Notes: a model not told the origin generated them from the letters alone. DNA of 64,000 bases from Hoylesella enoeca JCM 12259 (GCF_000613405.1 NZ_BAIX01000008.1:1-64000); one strand, 5' to 3'. Shown: positions 18,184 through 28,290, counted from the first letter of the stretch. Program-made: numbers and translations.

Positions 18184-19215
18184 TTATTTCTTTTCTAATT
18201 CTTCAATTCGTTTTTGTAGGGCATCGATTTGCTTATATATCTCCGGCAACTTGCGGAATATAGCCTGTGATCTGAAATAAGCTTTGGGTTCCATCGGTGG
18301 TGTACCGATGAGCGACTGATCGCTTTTGAGGTTGCCGGGAACGCCCGATTGTGCACCCAAAAACACTTTGTCGCCGATGGTTATGTGTCCGGCGATGCCC
18401 ACTTGACCGCCAAGCATACACCAACTTCCCACTTTCGTGCTACCGGCAACGCCCACTTGTGCCGACATCACTGTGTTTTCGCCGATATCTGTATTGTGAG
18501 CGATTTGCACCAAGTTGTCCAATTTTACACCTTTACGGATGTAAGTGCTTCCCATTGTAGACCGATCAACACACGTGTTGGCGCCGATCTCCACATCATC
18601 TTCGATTGTCACGATACCGATTTGCGGTATTTTATCATATCCTTCGGTCGCAGGTGCAAATCCGAAACCATCTGCACCGATTACACTTCCGGCGTGAAGT
18701 GTGATACGATTGCCCAGTTTGCAATCGTGATAAATGGTGGTGTGGGGATAAATCACGCAGTTTTCGCCCATGGTTACATGGTTGCAAAGTGTGGCGTGCG
18801 GATAAATTTGACATCCGTTACCGATCTCTACGCCGTCGCCGATATAAGCAAATGCACCGATATAGCAATCCTTACCGATCTTTGCCGATGGTGAAATAAA
18901 AGCCAACGAATCAATACCACACTTTTTTGTGTTGGCCGATTCGTACATCTGCAACAGTTTGGCGACACACTCATAGGCGTTTTTCACGCGTATCAGCGTA
19001 ACTTTTACGGGTTGTGTTAGCTCGATTTCTTCGTCAATCAACACCACACTCGCCTGCGTATCATATATATAATGTGTATATTTGGGATTCGATAAGAATG
19101 AGATTGCTCCCGGAACGCCTTCCTCTATCTTAGCAAAGGAATTGACGACAACACTTTCATCGCCGTCGACTTTTCCTTGGATGAACTGAGCGATCTGCCC
19201 TGCTGTAAATTCCAT
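18184..19215 (-). CDS. lpxD: UDP-3-O-acylglucosamine N-acyltransferase LpxD
   Basis: A 343-residue protein: an N-terminal uridine-binding domain ([16 protein letters not shown]), a long hexapeptide-repeat beta-helix ([20 protein letters not shown]), the catalytic histidine in [13 protein letters not shown], and a C-terminal helix ([19 protein letters not shown]) that reads as a coiled coil. It performs the third lipid A step. First gene of the cluster lpxD-lpxC/fabZ-lpxA-miaA, with a promoter element 27 bp upstream. Confidence 0.95.
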   Translation of the reverse strand: MEFTAGQIAQFIQGKVDGDESVVVNSFAKIEEGVPGAISFLSNPKYTHYIYDTQASVVLIDEEIELTQPVKVTLIRVKNAYECVAKLLQMYESANTKKCGIDSLAFISPSAKIGKDCYIGAFAYIGDGVEIGNGCQIYPHATLCNHVTMGENCVIYPHTTIYHDCKLGNRITLHAGSVIGADGFGFAPATEGYDKIPQIGIVTIEDDVEIGANTCVDRSTMGSTYIRKGVKLDNLVQIAHNTDIGENTVMSAQVGVAGSTKVGSWCMLGGQVGIAGHITIGDKVFLGAQSGVPGNLKSDQSLIGTPPMEPKAYFRSQAIFRKLPEIYKQIDALQKRIEELEKK

Positions 19216-19242
19216 TTCTGTCAGTTACTTAATTTAATTCTG

Positions 19243-19250
19243 CAAATATA
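19243..19250 (-). promoter_or_regulatory. -7 element of the lipid A operon
   Basis: TATATTTG on the minus strand, 27 bp before the lpxD start codon. Confidence 0.55.
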
Positions 19251-19577
19251 GCAATTTTTAGGCAGAAACGGGGACAAGAAATCTAATATTTGTCGTTTTT
19301 TTTGAAAGTTGGCAATTATTCCGCAGTTAATAAGGAGGGAAGCCCCTTTTCCTCAATAGATTTATGACTTGTTGGCTATCGATTTGTAAGTATTGATTTC
19401 AAAGTGCCTATCGAAATGGAAAATAACGAAAGTGTTACTGCAAAAGATTACTTATGTAGGCGCAGAGCAAATAGAGGAAAATACTGTCTGTAAAATCGTT
19501 TAATCATACTTTTTATCTCATAGTATATTAATTACTTACTATTTAAACGATAGTTGGTTTTCGATAAGTGCTTTTTC

Positions 19578-19640
19578 GCCTTGCGATTAACCGTTAAATG
19601 TGCTGCGATTAATGGTTAATTGCAAGCCATTCAACGATGA
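19578..19640. repeat. Dispersed TTAACGGTTAA-type repeat, copy B
   Basis: On the minus strand this contains TAACGGTTAATCGCAAGG and ATTAACCATTAATCGCAG. The 18-bp word TAACGGTTAATCGCAAGG also occurs at 26733-26750 inside a coding region. The remainder of the gap 19251-19692 holds no recognisable gene. Confidence 0.6.
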
Positions 19641-19692
19641 GTAATTGTTTGGAAAGTTATAAATGGTTGGACGAAAGCTATCTAATGGATAT

Positions 19693-19735
19693 GAATAAAA
19701 GGAGCAAATGTAAAATGTTATTGCTCCTTTTATTC
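19693..19735 (-). terminator. Hairpin ending the pyrF operon
   Basis: A perfect 15-bp stem (GAATAAAAGGAGCAA / TTGCTCCTTTTATTC) with a 13-base loop, 64 bp beyond the pyrF stop. Confidence 0.65.
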
Positions 19736-19798
19736 GCTTATTTTAATAGGATTGCAATGCAATCGGGTATTATCTATAATATGAAGAAAATGAGAGAT

Positions 19799-20623
19799 TT
19801 ATCTGATATTCATTAATTCTATTTCCATCTGTTGTTGAAGTTCCTTCGCCTTTTGTGCTGCTGCTTCGGCGAAATCTGTTCCTTGACTGGCATAAATGAT
19901 GCCGCGACTACTGTTGATAAGTAGTCCACAGTCTTCGATCATCCCATATCGGCACACCTCTTGCAGGCTCCCACCTTGTGCACCGACACCCGGAACGAGG
20001 AGGAAATGCGTGGGAGCGAGTCGCCGAATGTCTTCAAACATCTGTCCTTGTGTAGCTCCTACGACATACATCATGTGTTCATCGTCTCCCCATTTTTGTG
20101 ATTTGCGCAGTACTTTTTCAAAAAGTCGTTCGCCGGTGGCATCTTCCGTGAGTTGAAAATCACGTGATCCTTTGTTGCTGGTCAATGCAAGTAGAATCAC
20201 CCATTTGCCTGGATAGGCGAGGAAAGGCGTCACACTGTCTTCGCCCATATAAGGAGCGACGGTGAGTGCATCTATATTGTATTCCTCAAAAAAGGTACGG
20301 GCATACATGGCCGACGTGTTGCCGATATCGCCGCGCTTGGCATCAGCGATGATGAAATGTTGCGGATAAACGTCTTTTAGATAACATATAGTGCGTTCAA
20401 AAGCCTGCATCCCCTTCACGCCCAAGCACTCGTAAAAGGCTAAATTGGGCTTATAAGCCACGCAAAAAGGAGCTGTCGCGTCAATGATTGCTTTGTTGAA
20501 ATCAAAGATAGGATCGTTGCTCATTCGCAGATGAGCAGGAATTTTCCGAACATCTGTATCTAAACCTACGCATAAAAAGGTGCGTTTGGCAAAGATTTGT
20601 TCAATGAGTTGCTGTCTGTTCAT
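19799..20623 (-). CDS. pyrF: Orotidine 5'-phosphate decarboxylase (type 2)
   Basis: A 274-residue enzyme of the longer type 2 family, making UMP from OMP. The catalytic Asp/Lys network is in [15 protein letters not shown]; the start [19 protein letters not shown] binds substrate, and [11 protein letters not shown] is the phosphate loop. Last gene of the run starting with phoH, 12 bp after prfA. Complete. Confidence 0.95.
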   Translation of the reverse strand: MNRQQLIEQIFAKRTFLCVGLDTDVRKIPAHLRMSNDPIFDFNKAIIDATAPFCVAYKPNLAFYECLGVKGMQAFERTICYLKDVYPQHFIIADAKRGDIGNTSAMYARTFFEEYNIDALTVAPYMGEDSVTPFLAYPGKWVILLALTSNKGSRDFQLTEDATGERLFEKVLRKSQKWGDDEHMMYVVGATQGQMFEDIRRLAPTHFLLVPGVGAQGGSLQEVCRYGMIEDCGLLINSSRGIIYASQGTDFAEAAAQKAKELQQQMEIELMNIR

Positions 20624-20635
20624 AGATGAATGAAT

Positions 20636-21748
20636 TTATAGTTCACTTTCTTTCATTCGCTCGGCATTCTCTGCCACAGTGAGCGCATCAATCATATCTT
20701 GAATGTTTCCACCCAAAAAGCCTTGCAGATCGTGTGTCGTATAGCCGATACGATGATCGGTAACGCGACCTTGGGGGAAGTTATACGTACGAATTTTAGC
20801 CGAGCGATCGCCCGTAGAAACAAGACTTTTGCGACGATTTGCAATGTCATCGACATACTTCTGATGCTCTCTATCATAGATGAATGTACGCAGACGCGAG
20901 AGCGCTCGCTCTTTGTTTTTGGGCTGATCGCGCGTTTCGGTACACTCGATGAGTATTTCTTCCGTCTCACCTGTGTTGGGATTCTTCCACGGATAACGTA
21001 GACGTACACCAGATTCTACCTTATTCACATTCTGTCCGCCGGCTCCCGAGCTACGAAACGTATCCCATTTAATGTCACCTTCGTTGATGTTGACTTCGAA
21101 TTTATCGGCTTCGGGCAGCACGGCTACCGTTGCAGCTGAGGTGTGCATACGGCCCTGCGTCTCGGTGGCAGGCACTCGTTGAACACGGTGTACGCCTGAT
21201 TCGTATTTCAACGTGCCGTAAACCCCGTCGCCGCTCACGGCAAAATCGATTTCCTTGAAGCCGCCCACAGCTCCTTCACTTGCACTGGTTACAGAGAGAG
21301 ACCAGCCCTTCGAATCGCAGAACTTTTTGTACATCTGAAACAGGTCGCCTGCAAACAGGGCAGCCTCATCACCTCCTGTACCAGCGCGAATCTCCATCTG
21401 GACGTTCTTGGCATCTTCGGGATCTTTGGGAACAAGCGCCAGTTTGATCTCTTCTTCTATCCGGGGCTGCAGCGATTCATTGGTTTGCAGTTCCTCACGA
21501 GCCATTTCCCGCATATCGGGATCACTCTCATTAGTCAGCAAATCTTTGGCCTCACGGATAGCATTTAGACAATCGATGTAACGCTTGCGGGCGTCCATAA
21601 TATCACCAAGTTCCTTATATTCGCGTGTAAGTTTAACGTAACGGTCTTGTTCTGCGATAACGTTTGGATCAGTAATCAGCGTCGAAACTTCTTCATAACG
21701 GCTCTCCAAACCGTCTAATTTCTCTAATATTGTATTTTGTTCTGCCAT
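20636..21748 (-). CDS. prfA: Peptide chain release factor 1
   Basis: A 370-residue release factor that ends translation at UAA and UAG. The stop-codon-reading PxT motif is PAT in RVPATETQGRMHTSAA, and the catalytic GGQ is in SSGAGGQNVNKVES. The N-terminal coiled-coil domain and the C-terminal domain are intact. It is a single frame without the RF2-type programmed frameshift, as expected for RF1. It starts 2 bp after the purM-like stop. Confidence 0.95.
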   Translation of the reverse strand: MAEQNTILEKLDGLESRYEEVSTLITDPNVIAEQDRYVKLTREYKELGDIMDARKRYIDCLNAIREAKDLLTNESDPDMREMAREELQTNESLQPRIEEEIKLALVPKDPEDAKNVQMEIRAGTGGDEAALFAGDLFQMYKKFCDSKGWSLSVTSASEGAVGGFKEIDFAVSGDGVYGTLKYESGVHRVQRVPATETQGRMHTSAATVAVLPEADKFEVNINEGDIKWDTFRSSGAGGQNVNKVESGVRLRYPWKNPNTGETEEILIECTETRDQPKNKERALSRLRTFIYDREHQKYVDDIANRRKSLVSTGDRSAKIRTYNFPQGRVTDHRIGYTTHDLQGFLGGNIQDMIDALTVAENAERMKESEL

Positions 21749-21750
21749 AT

Positions 21751-22914
21751 TTAATAGTTGAATGTTCCGTATTCGGAGTAGATGGTCAGCGCTCGTGGGC
21801 CTTCTTCTATATGTCCTATAACCTGCGCATCAATGCCAAATGACAGACTGATATTGATAATCGCGTCGGCGATTTCGGGCTGAACGTATAACTCCATACG
21901 GTGACCCATATTGAAGACTTGGTACATCTCTTGCCACGGAGTGCCGCTTTCAGCTTGAATCATACGGAAAAGTGGGGGAGTGGGGAACAGATGATCTTTT
22001 ACTACGCGACAGTTATCGCCCACGAAATGCAGCACTTTTGTCTGTGCGCCTCCGGTGCAATGCACCATTCCGTGAATGTCAGCGCGATGCTTATCCAGTA
22101 CGCGTTTGATAACGGGTGCATACGTTCGCGTAGGCGAAAGCACCAATTGTCCGGCATCAAGAGATAGTCCTTCTATGGCATCTGTCAGTTTTTTGTGTCC
22201 GCTGTAAACCAATTTTTCGGGGACATTATGATCGAAACTCTCGGGATAAAGCGCCGCGAGATATTTTGAAAAGACATCGTGGCGGGCGCTGGTGAGTCCG
22301 TTGCTGCCCATACCTCCATTATAACGGTCTTCATAAACTGCCTTACCCGTAGACGAAAGTCCCACAATTACGTCACCAGGTCGTATGTTGGCGTTATCGA
22401 TTATATCAGCTCTTTTCATCCGACACATTACGGTTGAATCGACGATAATCGTGCGAACAAGGTCGCCGACATCAGCCGTTTCGCCGCCAGTAGGGTATAT
22501 TCCGATGCCCATTCGGCGCATTTCGGCCAGCAGCTCGTCTGTTCCATTGATGATAGCAGCAATTACTTCGCCTGGCACCAATAGTTTATTGCGCCCGATT
22601 GTGCTTGAAACCAAGATGTTGTCTACGGCTCCCACACACAGCAAATCGTCTGTATTCATCACCACGGCATCCTGTGCAATGCCTTTCCAAACACGCAAGT
22701 CGCCCGTCTCTTTCCAGTACATATAAGCCAAAGCCGACTTTGTTCCCGCCCCGTCTGCATGCATAATGTTGCAATATTCGGAGTCGCCACCCAGCACATC
22801 AGGTATTATTTTACAGAAGGCTTGTGGATAAAGGCCTTTGTCAATATGCTTAATCGCATTGTGAACATCCTCTTTGGCGGCACTTACACCGCGCATCATA
22901 TATCTGTTTTCCAT
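21751..22914 (-). CDS. purM: AIR synthase family protein (PurM-like)
   Basis: The start is taken at MENRYMMRGVSAAKEDVHNA (22914), since the residues before it do not look like the family. The 387-residue protein has the PurM fold landmarks: an ADGAGTKSALAYMYWKETGD segment, AQDAVVMNTDDLLCVGA, PTGGETADVGD and VGLSSTGKAVYED. It should convert FGAM to AIR in purine synthesis. It is about 40 residues longer than the E. coli enzyme, which is normal for the Bacteroidetes form. It lies between aroE and prfA; purC of the same pathway is three genes upstream. Confidence 0.8.
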   Translation of the reverse strand: MENRYMMRGVSAAKEDVHNAIKHIDKGLYPQAFCKIIPDVLGGDSEYCNIMHADGAGTKSALAYMYWKETGDLRVWKGIAQDAVVMNTDDLLCVGAVDNILVSSTIGRNKLLVPGEVIAAIINGTDELLAEMRRMGIGIYPTGGETADVGDLVRTIIVDSTVMCRMKRADIIDNANIRPGDVIVGLSSTGKAVYEDRYNGGMGSNGLTSARHDVFSKYLAALYPESFDHNVPEKLVYSGHKKLTDAIEGLSLDAGQLVLSPTRTYAPVIKRVLDKHRADIHGMVHCTGGAQTKVLHFVGDNCRVVKDHLFPTPPLFRMIQAESGTPWQEMYQVFNMGHRMELYVQPEIADAIINISLSFGIDAQVIGHIEEGPRALTIYSEYGTFNY

Positions 22915-22931
22915 ATTGAAATGTGTCTGTT

Positions 22932-23678
22932 TTACCGTTCGTGCCAGAAGTCCCAACTTGCAAACGCTTGCAAAAGCAGCATTTCGAGACCGTTTTTAAC
23001 GGTCGCTCCCTGCGCTTTTCCACGTTTCATAAAGAGCGTTTCGTCTGGATTGTAAATCAAATCGTATAAAAGCGTATGACTATTCATCGCTTCATAGGGT
23101 AGGTTAGGGCATTCGTCAGCGTGCGGATACATACCAACGGGTGTGCAATTAACGATTACATTATACTCGCGAATGTCTTCCGGCGTAAGCCTTTCATATT
23201 GAATTGTATTGGGATGGGTGTCACTGCGACTCACAAAAAGAGTTTTCAACCCGAGTGAACGCAGTCCATAATCGATCGCTTTGGATGCTCCGCCGGTGCC
23301 TAAAATAAGCGCTTTCTTATGGCAAGGCTCAAACAGAGGCTCGATACTCTTGCTGAAACCGATTACATCACTATTGTATCCTTTAAGCAAAGTCTTCTTT
23401 CCGTTGTGTGTTACGCGTATTACGTTCACCGCTCCGATGGCTTCGGCTTCAGGCGTAATGGCATCCAGATAGTCGATTACCTGTTCTTTGTACGGCAGGG
23501 TAACATTGAGTCCGCGCAGATTAGGCGTTGAATCAAGAATCTCTCGCAGGTTTTCAATAGACGGAATTTCATAGTTGATGTACTGTGCATCGATTCCTTC
23601 GTTCTCGAACTTCTCATTAAAGAAGCCCACCGAGAATGAATGTCCCAGTGGATAGCCGATTAATCCATATTTATCCAT
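22932..23678 (-). CDS. aroE: Shikimate dehydrogenase
   Basis: A 248-residue NADPH enzyme reducing 3-dehydroshikimate. The substrate motif is GYPLGHSFSVGFFNEKF, the catalytic lysine is in NVTLPYKEQVIDYLD, the aspartate in YNSDVIGF, and the cofactor loop is LGTGGASKAI. It is shorter than the E. coli protein (272), as usual for Bacteroidales. It lies between menG and the purM-like gene. Confidence 0.93.
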   Translation of the reverse strand: MDKYGLIGYPLGHSFSVGFFNEKFENEGIDAQYINYEIPSIENLREILDSTPNLRGLNVTLPYKEQVIDYLDAITPEAEAIGAVNVIRVTHNGKKTLLKGYNSDVIGFSKSIEPLFEPCHKKALILGTGGASKAIDYGLRSLGLKTLFVSRSDTHPNTIQYERLTPEDIREYNVIVNCTPVGMYPHADECPNLPYEAMNSHTLLYDLIYNPDETLFMKRGKAQGATVKNGLEMLLLQAFASWDFWHER

Positions 23679-23720
23679 CGCTCTTGGTTGTTATGTTCAT
23701 AATGTGTAGCAGACTAAAAA

Positions 23721-24455
23721 CTATTTGGTTGCGAAATACATTGTGCAAACGCCGAATGTGAGTCGCCTGTAACTGGCCTTAGAAAAGCCTGCTTTACGCA
23801 GAATATTCACCATTCGGTCGCCTTGTGGAAAGGCTTCAATGGTGGCCGTGAGATAGCGATAAGCTTCCTTATCTTTGGAAATCAGTCGGCCGTACAGGGG
23901 CAGAAACGTGTGCGAATAAACCTTGAACAGCCAGCGCATCGGGGCAGAAATGGGAGCGGTTAACTCGACAATGCTTAGGTGTCCACCCTTTTTCAGCACC
24001 CGACACATTTCTGCCAATCCGCGGTCTAAATCTTGAAAGTTGCGTATTCCGAATGCTGCGGTTACGGCATCAAAAGTCTCGTCGGCAAAGGAAAGCGACA
24101 AACAGTCTTCTTTCTCGAACGAGATTATTCCCTGTAATTCCGCTTCTGCCACTTTTTTCTGGCCGATATCCATCATTCGTTGGGATATATCCACGCCCAC
24201 AAGTCGACTTGGTTGCAACATCTGTGCAGCCAAAATCGCAAAATCGCCGGTGCCGGTCGCGATATCAAGTACCGTTTTCGGGGCAAAGGGTAATAACTGC
24301 TTTATAGCCTGTTTGCGCCAACCTTTATCAATATTCAACGACAAACGATGGTTCAGAGTATCGTAAGTGGGCGCGATACTATCGAACATCCGTTCCACTA
24401 ATCGTCCCTTTTCGCCTAAGCCGTTGTAAGGCTTTATCTTCTCTTGTTCGTACAT
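23721..24455 (-). CDS. menG: Demethylmenaquinone methyltransferase MenG/UbiE
   Basis: A 244-residue SAM methyltransferase for the last step of menaquinone synthesis. The UbiE signature YDTLNHRLSLNIDKGWRKQ is followed by the SAM loop VLDIATGTGDFAI and the second signature AAFGIRNFQDLDRGLAEM. Menaquinone is the respiratory quinone of Bacteroidales, so MenG is preferred over UbiE. It starts 7 bp after the purC stop. Confidence 0.92.
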   Translation of the reverse strand: MYEQEKIKPYNGLGEKGRLVERMFDSIAPTYDTLNHRLSLNIDKGWRKQAIKQLLPFAPKTVLDIATGTGDFAILAAQMLQPSRLVGVDISQRMMDIGQKKVAEAELQGIISFEKEDCLSLSFADETFDAVTAAFGIRNFQDLDRGLAEMCRVLKKGGHLSIVELTAPISAPMRWLFKVYSHTFLPLYGRLISKDKEAYRYLTATIEAFPQGDRMVNILRKAGFSKASYRRLTFGVCTMYFATK

Positions 24456-24462
24456 CGGGCAT

Positions 24463-25413
24463 TTATCTCGAAGCCAAATAGGCTTTTACGTTGCGTTCGA
24501 TACGAGCGGAAATATCGCCATTCTCAATAGCTTTATCAAACTTCTGGCCTGTGATATGCTCGTAAAGCTCAATGTAGCGGTCGCTCACACTCTTGGCATA
24601 AGTATCTGTTATTTCGGGCATCGACTGTCCAGGCTCGTTCATAAAATCGTGTTCAATAAGCCATTGGCGCACAAACTCCTTAGAGAGTTGGCGTTGAGGC
24701 TCTCCCTTTTCAAACTTTTCTTCGTAGCCATCTGCATAAAAATAGCGACTGCTATCAGGTGTATGAATCTCATCGATAAGGTAAATCTTACCGTCACGTT
24801 TACCGAATTCATATTTCGTGTCAACGAGAATGAGTCCCTGTTTAGCGGCAATTTCCTGTCCGCGACGAAACAGTTTGCGTGTGTAGTCTTCAATAACCGT
24901 GTAGTCTTCGGCCGTTACCACGCCTTGACTGATAATCTCTTCGCGCGAGATATTAAGGTCGTGCCCCTCATCGGCTTTAGTCGTCGGTGTAACGATAGGT
25001 TCGGGGAAGCGTTGGTTTTCGCGCATACCTTCGGGCAATTTAACACCGCACAACTCGCGTTCTCCCTCTTTATATGCCCGCCAAGCACTACCCGTGAGGA
25101 TGGAACGAATAATCATCTCCACTCTGAATCCTTCGCATTTGAGTCCCACGGTAACCATCGGGTCGGGCGTAGCGAGTTTCCAATTGGGGCAGATGTCACA
25201 TGTCGCATCCAAAAACTGGGCTGCAATCTGATTGAGAACTTGCCCTTTAAAGGGGATGCCTTTGGGTAGAACGACATCGAAAGCAGATATTCTGTCGGTG
25301 GCAACCATCACCAGTAAGTCGTCGTCGATATTGTAAACGTCGCGTACTTTACCATGATAAACACTCTTTTGTTTATCAAATCGGAAATCGGTTTTAGTCA
25401 GTGCTTGCATCAT
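24463..25413 (-). CDS. purC: SAICAR synthetase
   Basis: A 316-residue phosphoribosylaminoimidazole-succinocarboxamide synthase. Landmarks: [54 protein letters not shown] and [14 protein letters not shown]. It joins aspartate to CAIR with ATP. Length fits the longer class of the family. It lies between phoH and menG. Confidence 0.95.
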   Translation of the reverse strand: MMQALTKTDFRFDKQKSVYHGKVRDVYNIDDDLLVMVATDRISAFDVVLPKGIPFKGQVLNQIAAQFLDATCDICPNWKLATPDPMVTVGLKCEGFRVEMIIRSILTGSAWRAYKEGERELCGVKLPEGMRENQRFPEPIVTPTTKADEGHDLNISREEIISQGVVTAEDYTVIEDYTRKLFRRGQEIAAKQGLILVDTKYEFGKRDGKIYLIDEIHTPDSSRYFYADGYEEKFEKGEPQRQLSKEFVRQWLIEHDFMNEPGQSMPEITDTYAKSVSDRYIELYEHITGQKFDKAIENGDISARIERNVKAYLASR

Positions 25414-25436
25414 TTCTATCTTGTTATAAGTTAGTT

Positions 25437-26384
25437 TTACTGTTCTTTGCCTTTGTCGTAAGTATCATAAGCATTTACGATCTTTGTTACCAGCTTGTGG
25501 CGCACAATGTCTTTCTGGCCTAACGTGATGACAGCAATGTCGTCGATATTGCCCAATACCCGCAAGGCTTCACGCAAACCGCTACGTTGTTCGTGCGGAA
25601 GATCAATCTGTGTCATATCTCCCGTGATGATCATTTTGGTGTTCCAGCCCATCCGAGTGAGGAACATCCGTATCTGTGCAGGTGTTGTATTCTGCGCTTC
25701 ATCAAGTATAACGACCGCGTCACTCAATGTCCTGCCACGCATAAACGCCAATGGTGCAATCTGAATGACGTGTTTCTCCATCATATCTTGCAGTTTGACA
25801 GCTGGCAGCATATCTTCGAGCGCATCGTAAAGTGGTTGCAGATAGGGATCGATTTTATCTTTCATATCACCCGGAAGAAAGCCTAATTTCTCGCCGGCTT
25901 CTACTGCCGGGCGACTGAGAATAATCTTTTTGGCTGTCTTCTCTTTCAAAGCTTTCACCGCTAAAGCAATACTGAGATAGGTTTTACCTGTTCCAGCCGG
26001 CCCTACGGCAAACAACATATCGTGTGTTTCGTATGCTTCGATAAGCTTCTGTTGGTTTTCGCTACGCCCTTTGATGGGCCTCCCTGAGATGCTATATATG
26101 AGAACGCCCTTCACACTCTCTGCTTTGGTCTTACGATGCTTGATGATATCGAGGATGTCTTCTTCCAAAAGAGAGTTAAAACGTAGTAAATGCAGGCGTA
26201 GGTTCTCGATGTTTTCTTCAAATTTACACATCTCTTCCTCATCGCCCAACACGCGAATAACGTTGTCTCTGGCTACGATGCGCAACTTCGGAAATAGCGA
26301 CTTAATGATCTGCAAATTACCATTGCCTACGCCATAAAACATCATCGGATCAATGTCTTCTAATACGATATGCTTCTCTATCAA
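25437..26384 (-). CDS. phoH: PhoH-family ATPase
   Basis: A 315-residue protein with a small N-terminal KH-like domain ([20 protein letters not shown]) and a P-loop ATPase: Walker [12 protein letters not shown] (residues ~129-139), Walker [11 protein letters not shown], and a late GDMTQIDLP. It is the PhoH-like (YbeZ) type linked to RNA metabolism and ribosome work in other bacteria. First gene of the seven-gene minus-strand run, with a promoter element at 26420-26427. Confidence 0.93.
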   Translation of the reverse strand: MIEKHIVLEDIDPMMFYGVGNGNLQIIKSLFPKLRIVARDNVIRVLGDEEEMCKFEENIENLRLHLLRFNSLLEEDILDIIKHRKTKAESVKGVLIYSISGRPIKGRSENQQKLIEAYETHDMLFAVGPAGTGKTYLSIALAVKALKEKTAKKIILSRPAVEAGEKLGFLPGDMKDKIDPYLQPLYDALEDMLPAVKLQDMMEKHVIQIAPLAFMRGRTLSDAVVILDEAQNTTPAQIRMFLTRMGWNTKMIITGDMTQIDLPHEQRSGLREALRVLGNIDDIAVITLGQKDIVRHKLVTKIVNAYDTYDKGKEQ

Positions 26385-26419
26385 TGTATAATACCCTTCA
26401 AGTATGGTTATTTTGCCTA

Positions 26420-26427
26420 CAAAAGTA
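26420..26427 (-). promoter_or_regulatory. -7 element of the phoH-pyrF run
   Basis: TACTTTTG on the minus strand, 35 bp before the phoH start codon. Confidence 0.5.
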
Positions 26428-26490
26428 CACTAAAAATATGAAAGCTGCAAATAAAACAAATTGCGAATTTTATGTTCTGAATTAATTTGT

Positions 26491-26498
26491 TACCTTTG
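26491..26498 (+). promoter_or_regulatory. -7 element of the DUF5715 gene
   Basis: TACCTTTG on the plus strand, 24 bp before the chosen ATG at 26523. A transcript starting just after it could not include the upstream in-frame start at 26487, which supports the later start. Confidence 0.55.
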
Positions 26499-26522
26499 CA
26501 TATCAATTCGAATGTATTCAGA

Positions 26523-27353
26523 ATGAAACTTTCTAAGAACAAATATCTAAGCGGATTTGCTGCAACGGTGTTGTTGTTGGCGCTCATTCGTTTGATCTTT
26601 CCATCTGTTGCACAACCTGTTTCACATGCATCGATTCCCGAGTCGGATATAAATGAATTTTCAGATACCGTTAAACGCGCTGCAACTAACGGTCTTTCGC
26701 ACGATGAAAAGCCGTTAAACGCAAGTCGACTAACGGTTAATCGCAAGGGCTCTCGATTCTTCCGTGCAGACGGGACGATAGCGAAGCATCGCATCATGAG
26801 CGTGCCTCATTTCGGCAATGCATTTCCCGACCAAAACGATGTGCAATTGATTGCGGCCAACAAACACGGTGTTCAGCCTGTTATTGACCGTCAGGAGGCA
26901 GAACATCGCAAGTCGGAATTGGTCTATGTGGGCAGCAACCCCTTTTTCTGTGTAGACAGGTTGCACAGCAGCATTCCCTATCTTGTGCCTCGGGCAGCCG
27001 TTCTGCTGCAAGATATCGGGCGTAATTTCTTCGACAGTCTACAACTGAAAGGCGTTCCATTGCATAAAATCATTGTTACGAGTGTGATGCGGAGTAAGGC
27101 TGATGTGAACAAACTTCGTGGTCACAACGGCAATGCCACGCAAAACAGTTGCCATCTTTACGGCACCACATTCGACGTTTGTTATAACCGATATAAGACC
27201 GTTGAGGCGCCCGACGGACCGCAAAAACGGGCTGTGAGAAACGATACGCTGAAGTGGATATTAAGCGAAGTGCTTAACGATATACGCCAATCGGGCAGAT
27301 GTTATATTAAATACGAGGTGAAGCAAGGATGTTTTCATATCACCGTCAGATAA
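26523..27353 (+). CDS. DUF5715 protein, M15-peptidase-like
   Basis: A 276-residue exported protein with one N-terminal hydrophobic segment (residues ~8-30). The C-terminal half fits DUF5715: VTSVMRSKADVNKLRGHNG, then SCHLYGTTFDVCYNRY and a final GCFHITV. The spacing S-x-H-x6-D ... H resembles the zinc ligands of M15 D,D-carboxypeptidases (VanY type), so an envelope peptidase-like fold is inferred. A disperse DNA repeat falls inside the gene (26670-26752) and encodes the poorly structured linker at about residues 50-77. Confidence 0.75.
   Translation: MKLSKNKYLSGFAATVLLLALIRLIFPSVAQPVSHASIPESDINEFSDTVKRAATNGLSHDEKPLNASRLTVNRKGSRFFRADGTIAKHRIMSVPHFGNAFPDQNDVQLIAANKHGVQPVIDRQEAEHRKSELVYVGSNPFFCVDRLHSSIPYLVPRAAVLLQDIGRNFFDSLQLKGVPLHKIIVTSVMRSKADVNKLRGHNGNATQNSCHLYGTTFDVCYNRYKTVEAPDGPQKRAVRNDTLKWILSEVLNDIRQSGRCYIKYEVKQGCFHITVR
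26670..26752. repeat. Dispersed TTAACGGTTAA-type repeat, copy C, inside a gene
   Basis: It contains CGTTAAACGC, CTAACGGTCTTTCGCA, CCGTTAAACGCAAG and CTAACGGTTAATCGCAAGGG. The last shares 18 bp (TAACGGTTAATCGCAAGG) exactly with the minus strand of copy B at 19578-19640. The repeat is translated in frame as part of the DUF5715 protein linker. Confidence 0.6.
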
Positions 27354-27367
27354 AAAATCACAAGCAG

Positions 27368-27940
27368 ATGATATTTAGTTTGTTGTCCCATCGATTTCTC
27401 CTTGTTGTTTCAGCAGCGCTTTTCCCATTGCTGCTTACAGCTCAGACGCCGCTGGCCAACCGTGTCAAAGCCATGGCCCGACATCTGCCTGCGGGCGCGG
27501 AAGTGGTGTCCAAATACACGGATAATCATCGTCACTGCCTCTATTACACGCTTTATAACCGCCTTTTCCGTTACGATGTGGTCACAAACAAGAGTGTGGG
27601 CGTCGAGTTTTCATCATCGTCTTATGCACGTTTGCTGCGTACTTTCCTCAGTCCTGACGGCAATTGCATTTTCGTTGTAGTGCGTAAGACGGGCGATGAG
27701 GTTTCGAATAGTTATAATATGGAGCAACTTTGGCGTTATGATTCTCGTTCGCGAAAGTCGTCGAACATGGGTTCCGGTTTTTCCATCGTGTGTTGTCGCG
27801 ACAGCATCATCATCAAAAAAGTGGTGCGAAGTTTGAATCCTTCCCGTCCGTTTTCTCATCGGCAGTGGATTGCCAAGGATCATTACTATGATTTCGATGG
27901 CCACATGCTGGATGCCAAAGATGAATATCGATTGAAGTGA
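27368..27940 (+). CDS. Secreted protein of unknown function
   Basis: The start at 27368 (MIFSLLSHRFLLVV...) gives a good signal peptide ending in LLLTAQ; it is 14 bp after the DUF5715 stop, so the two probably form one operon. The mature protein, about 165 residues, has short beta-like repeats with HRHCLYYTLYNRLFRYDVVT and MEQLWRYDSRSRK that recall propeller blades, but I cannot name a family. Two adjacent cysteines (VCCRD) are present. It ends shortly before a 41-bp repeat array. Confidence 0.65.
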   Translation: MIFSLLSHRFLLVVSAALFPLLLTAQTPLANRVKAMARHLPAGAEVVSKYTDNHRHCLYYTLYNRLFRYDVVTNKSVGVEFSSSSYARLLRTFLSPDGNCIFVVVRKTGDEVSNSYNMEQLWRYDSRSRKSSNMGSGFSIVCCRDSIIIKKVVRSLNPSRPFSHRQWIAKDHYYDFDGHMLDAKDEYRLK

Positions 27941-28032
27941 TCAGTTGCCTTGGTCCTGGGGCACGTTGAGTTTCTTGCTAAAATCAGCGTATCCCAACAT
28001 TGGGAAAGGCCGAAAGCGAGAGAAACAACTCA

Positions 28033-28290
28033 TCGTAGGGATACGATCAATAAAAAATAGCGAAAATAGGTCTTCGTACCCCTACGATGATCAAAAAGCG
28101 AGAAGAACAGCTCGTCGTAGGGGTACGATCGATGAAAAACAGTGAAAAGAGGACTTCGTAGGCCTACGATGATCAAAAAACGAGAGAAACTGCTCGTCGT
28201 AGGGGTACAATCGATGGAAAATTGCGAAAACTGTTCGTCGTAGGCCTACGATGAATCAATAACGACAAAAGCAACTCGTTGTACCCCTAT
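28033..28290. repeat. Second 41-bp tandem repeat array with palindromic heads
   Basis: Six units of exactly 41 bp start at 28033, 28074, 28115, 28156, 28197 and 28238, with a partial seventh at 28279. Each head is a (near-)palindrome: TCGTAGGGGTACGA, TCGTACCCCTACGA or TCGTAGGCCTACGA, followed by an A-rich body (GATCAAAAAACGAGAGAAAC). GGGG and CCCC heads alternate. A degenerate earlier unit is visible from 27988. The rest of the gap 27941-28479 shows no gene. Confidence 0.88.
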
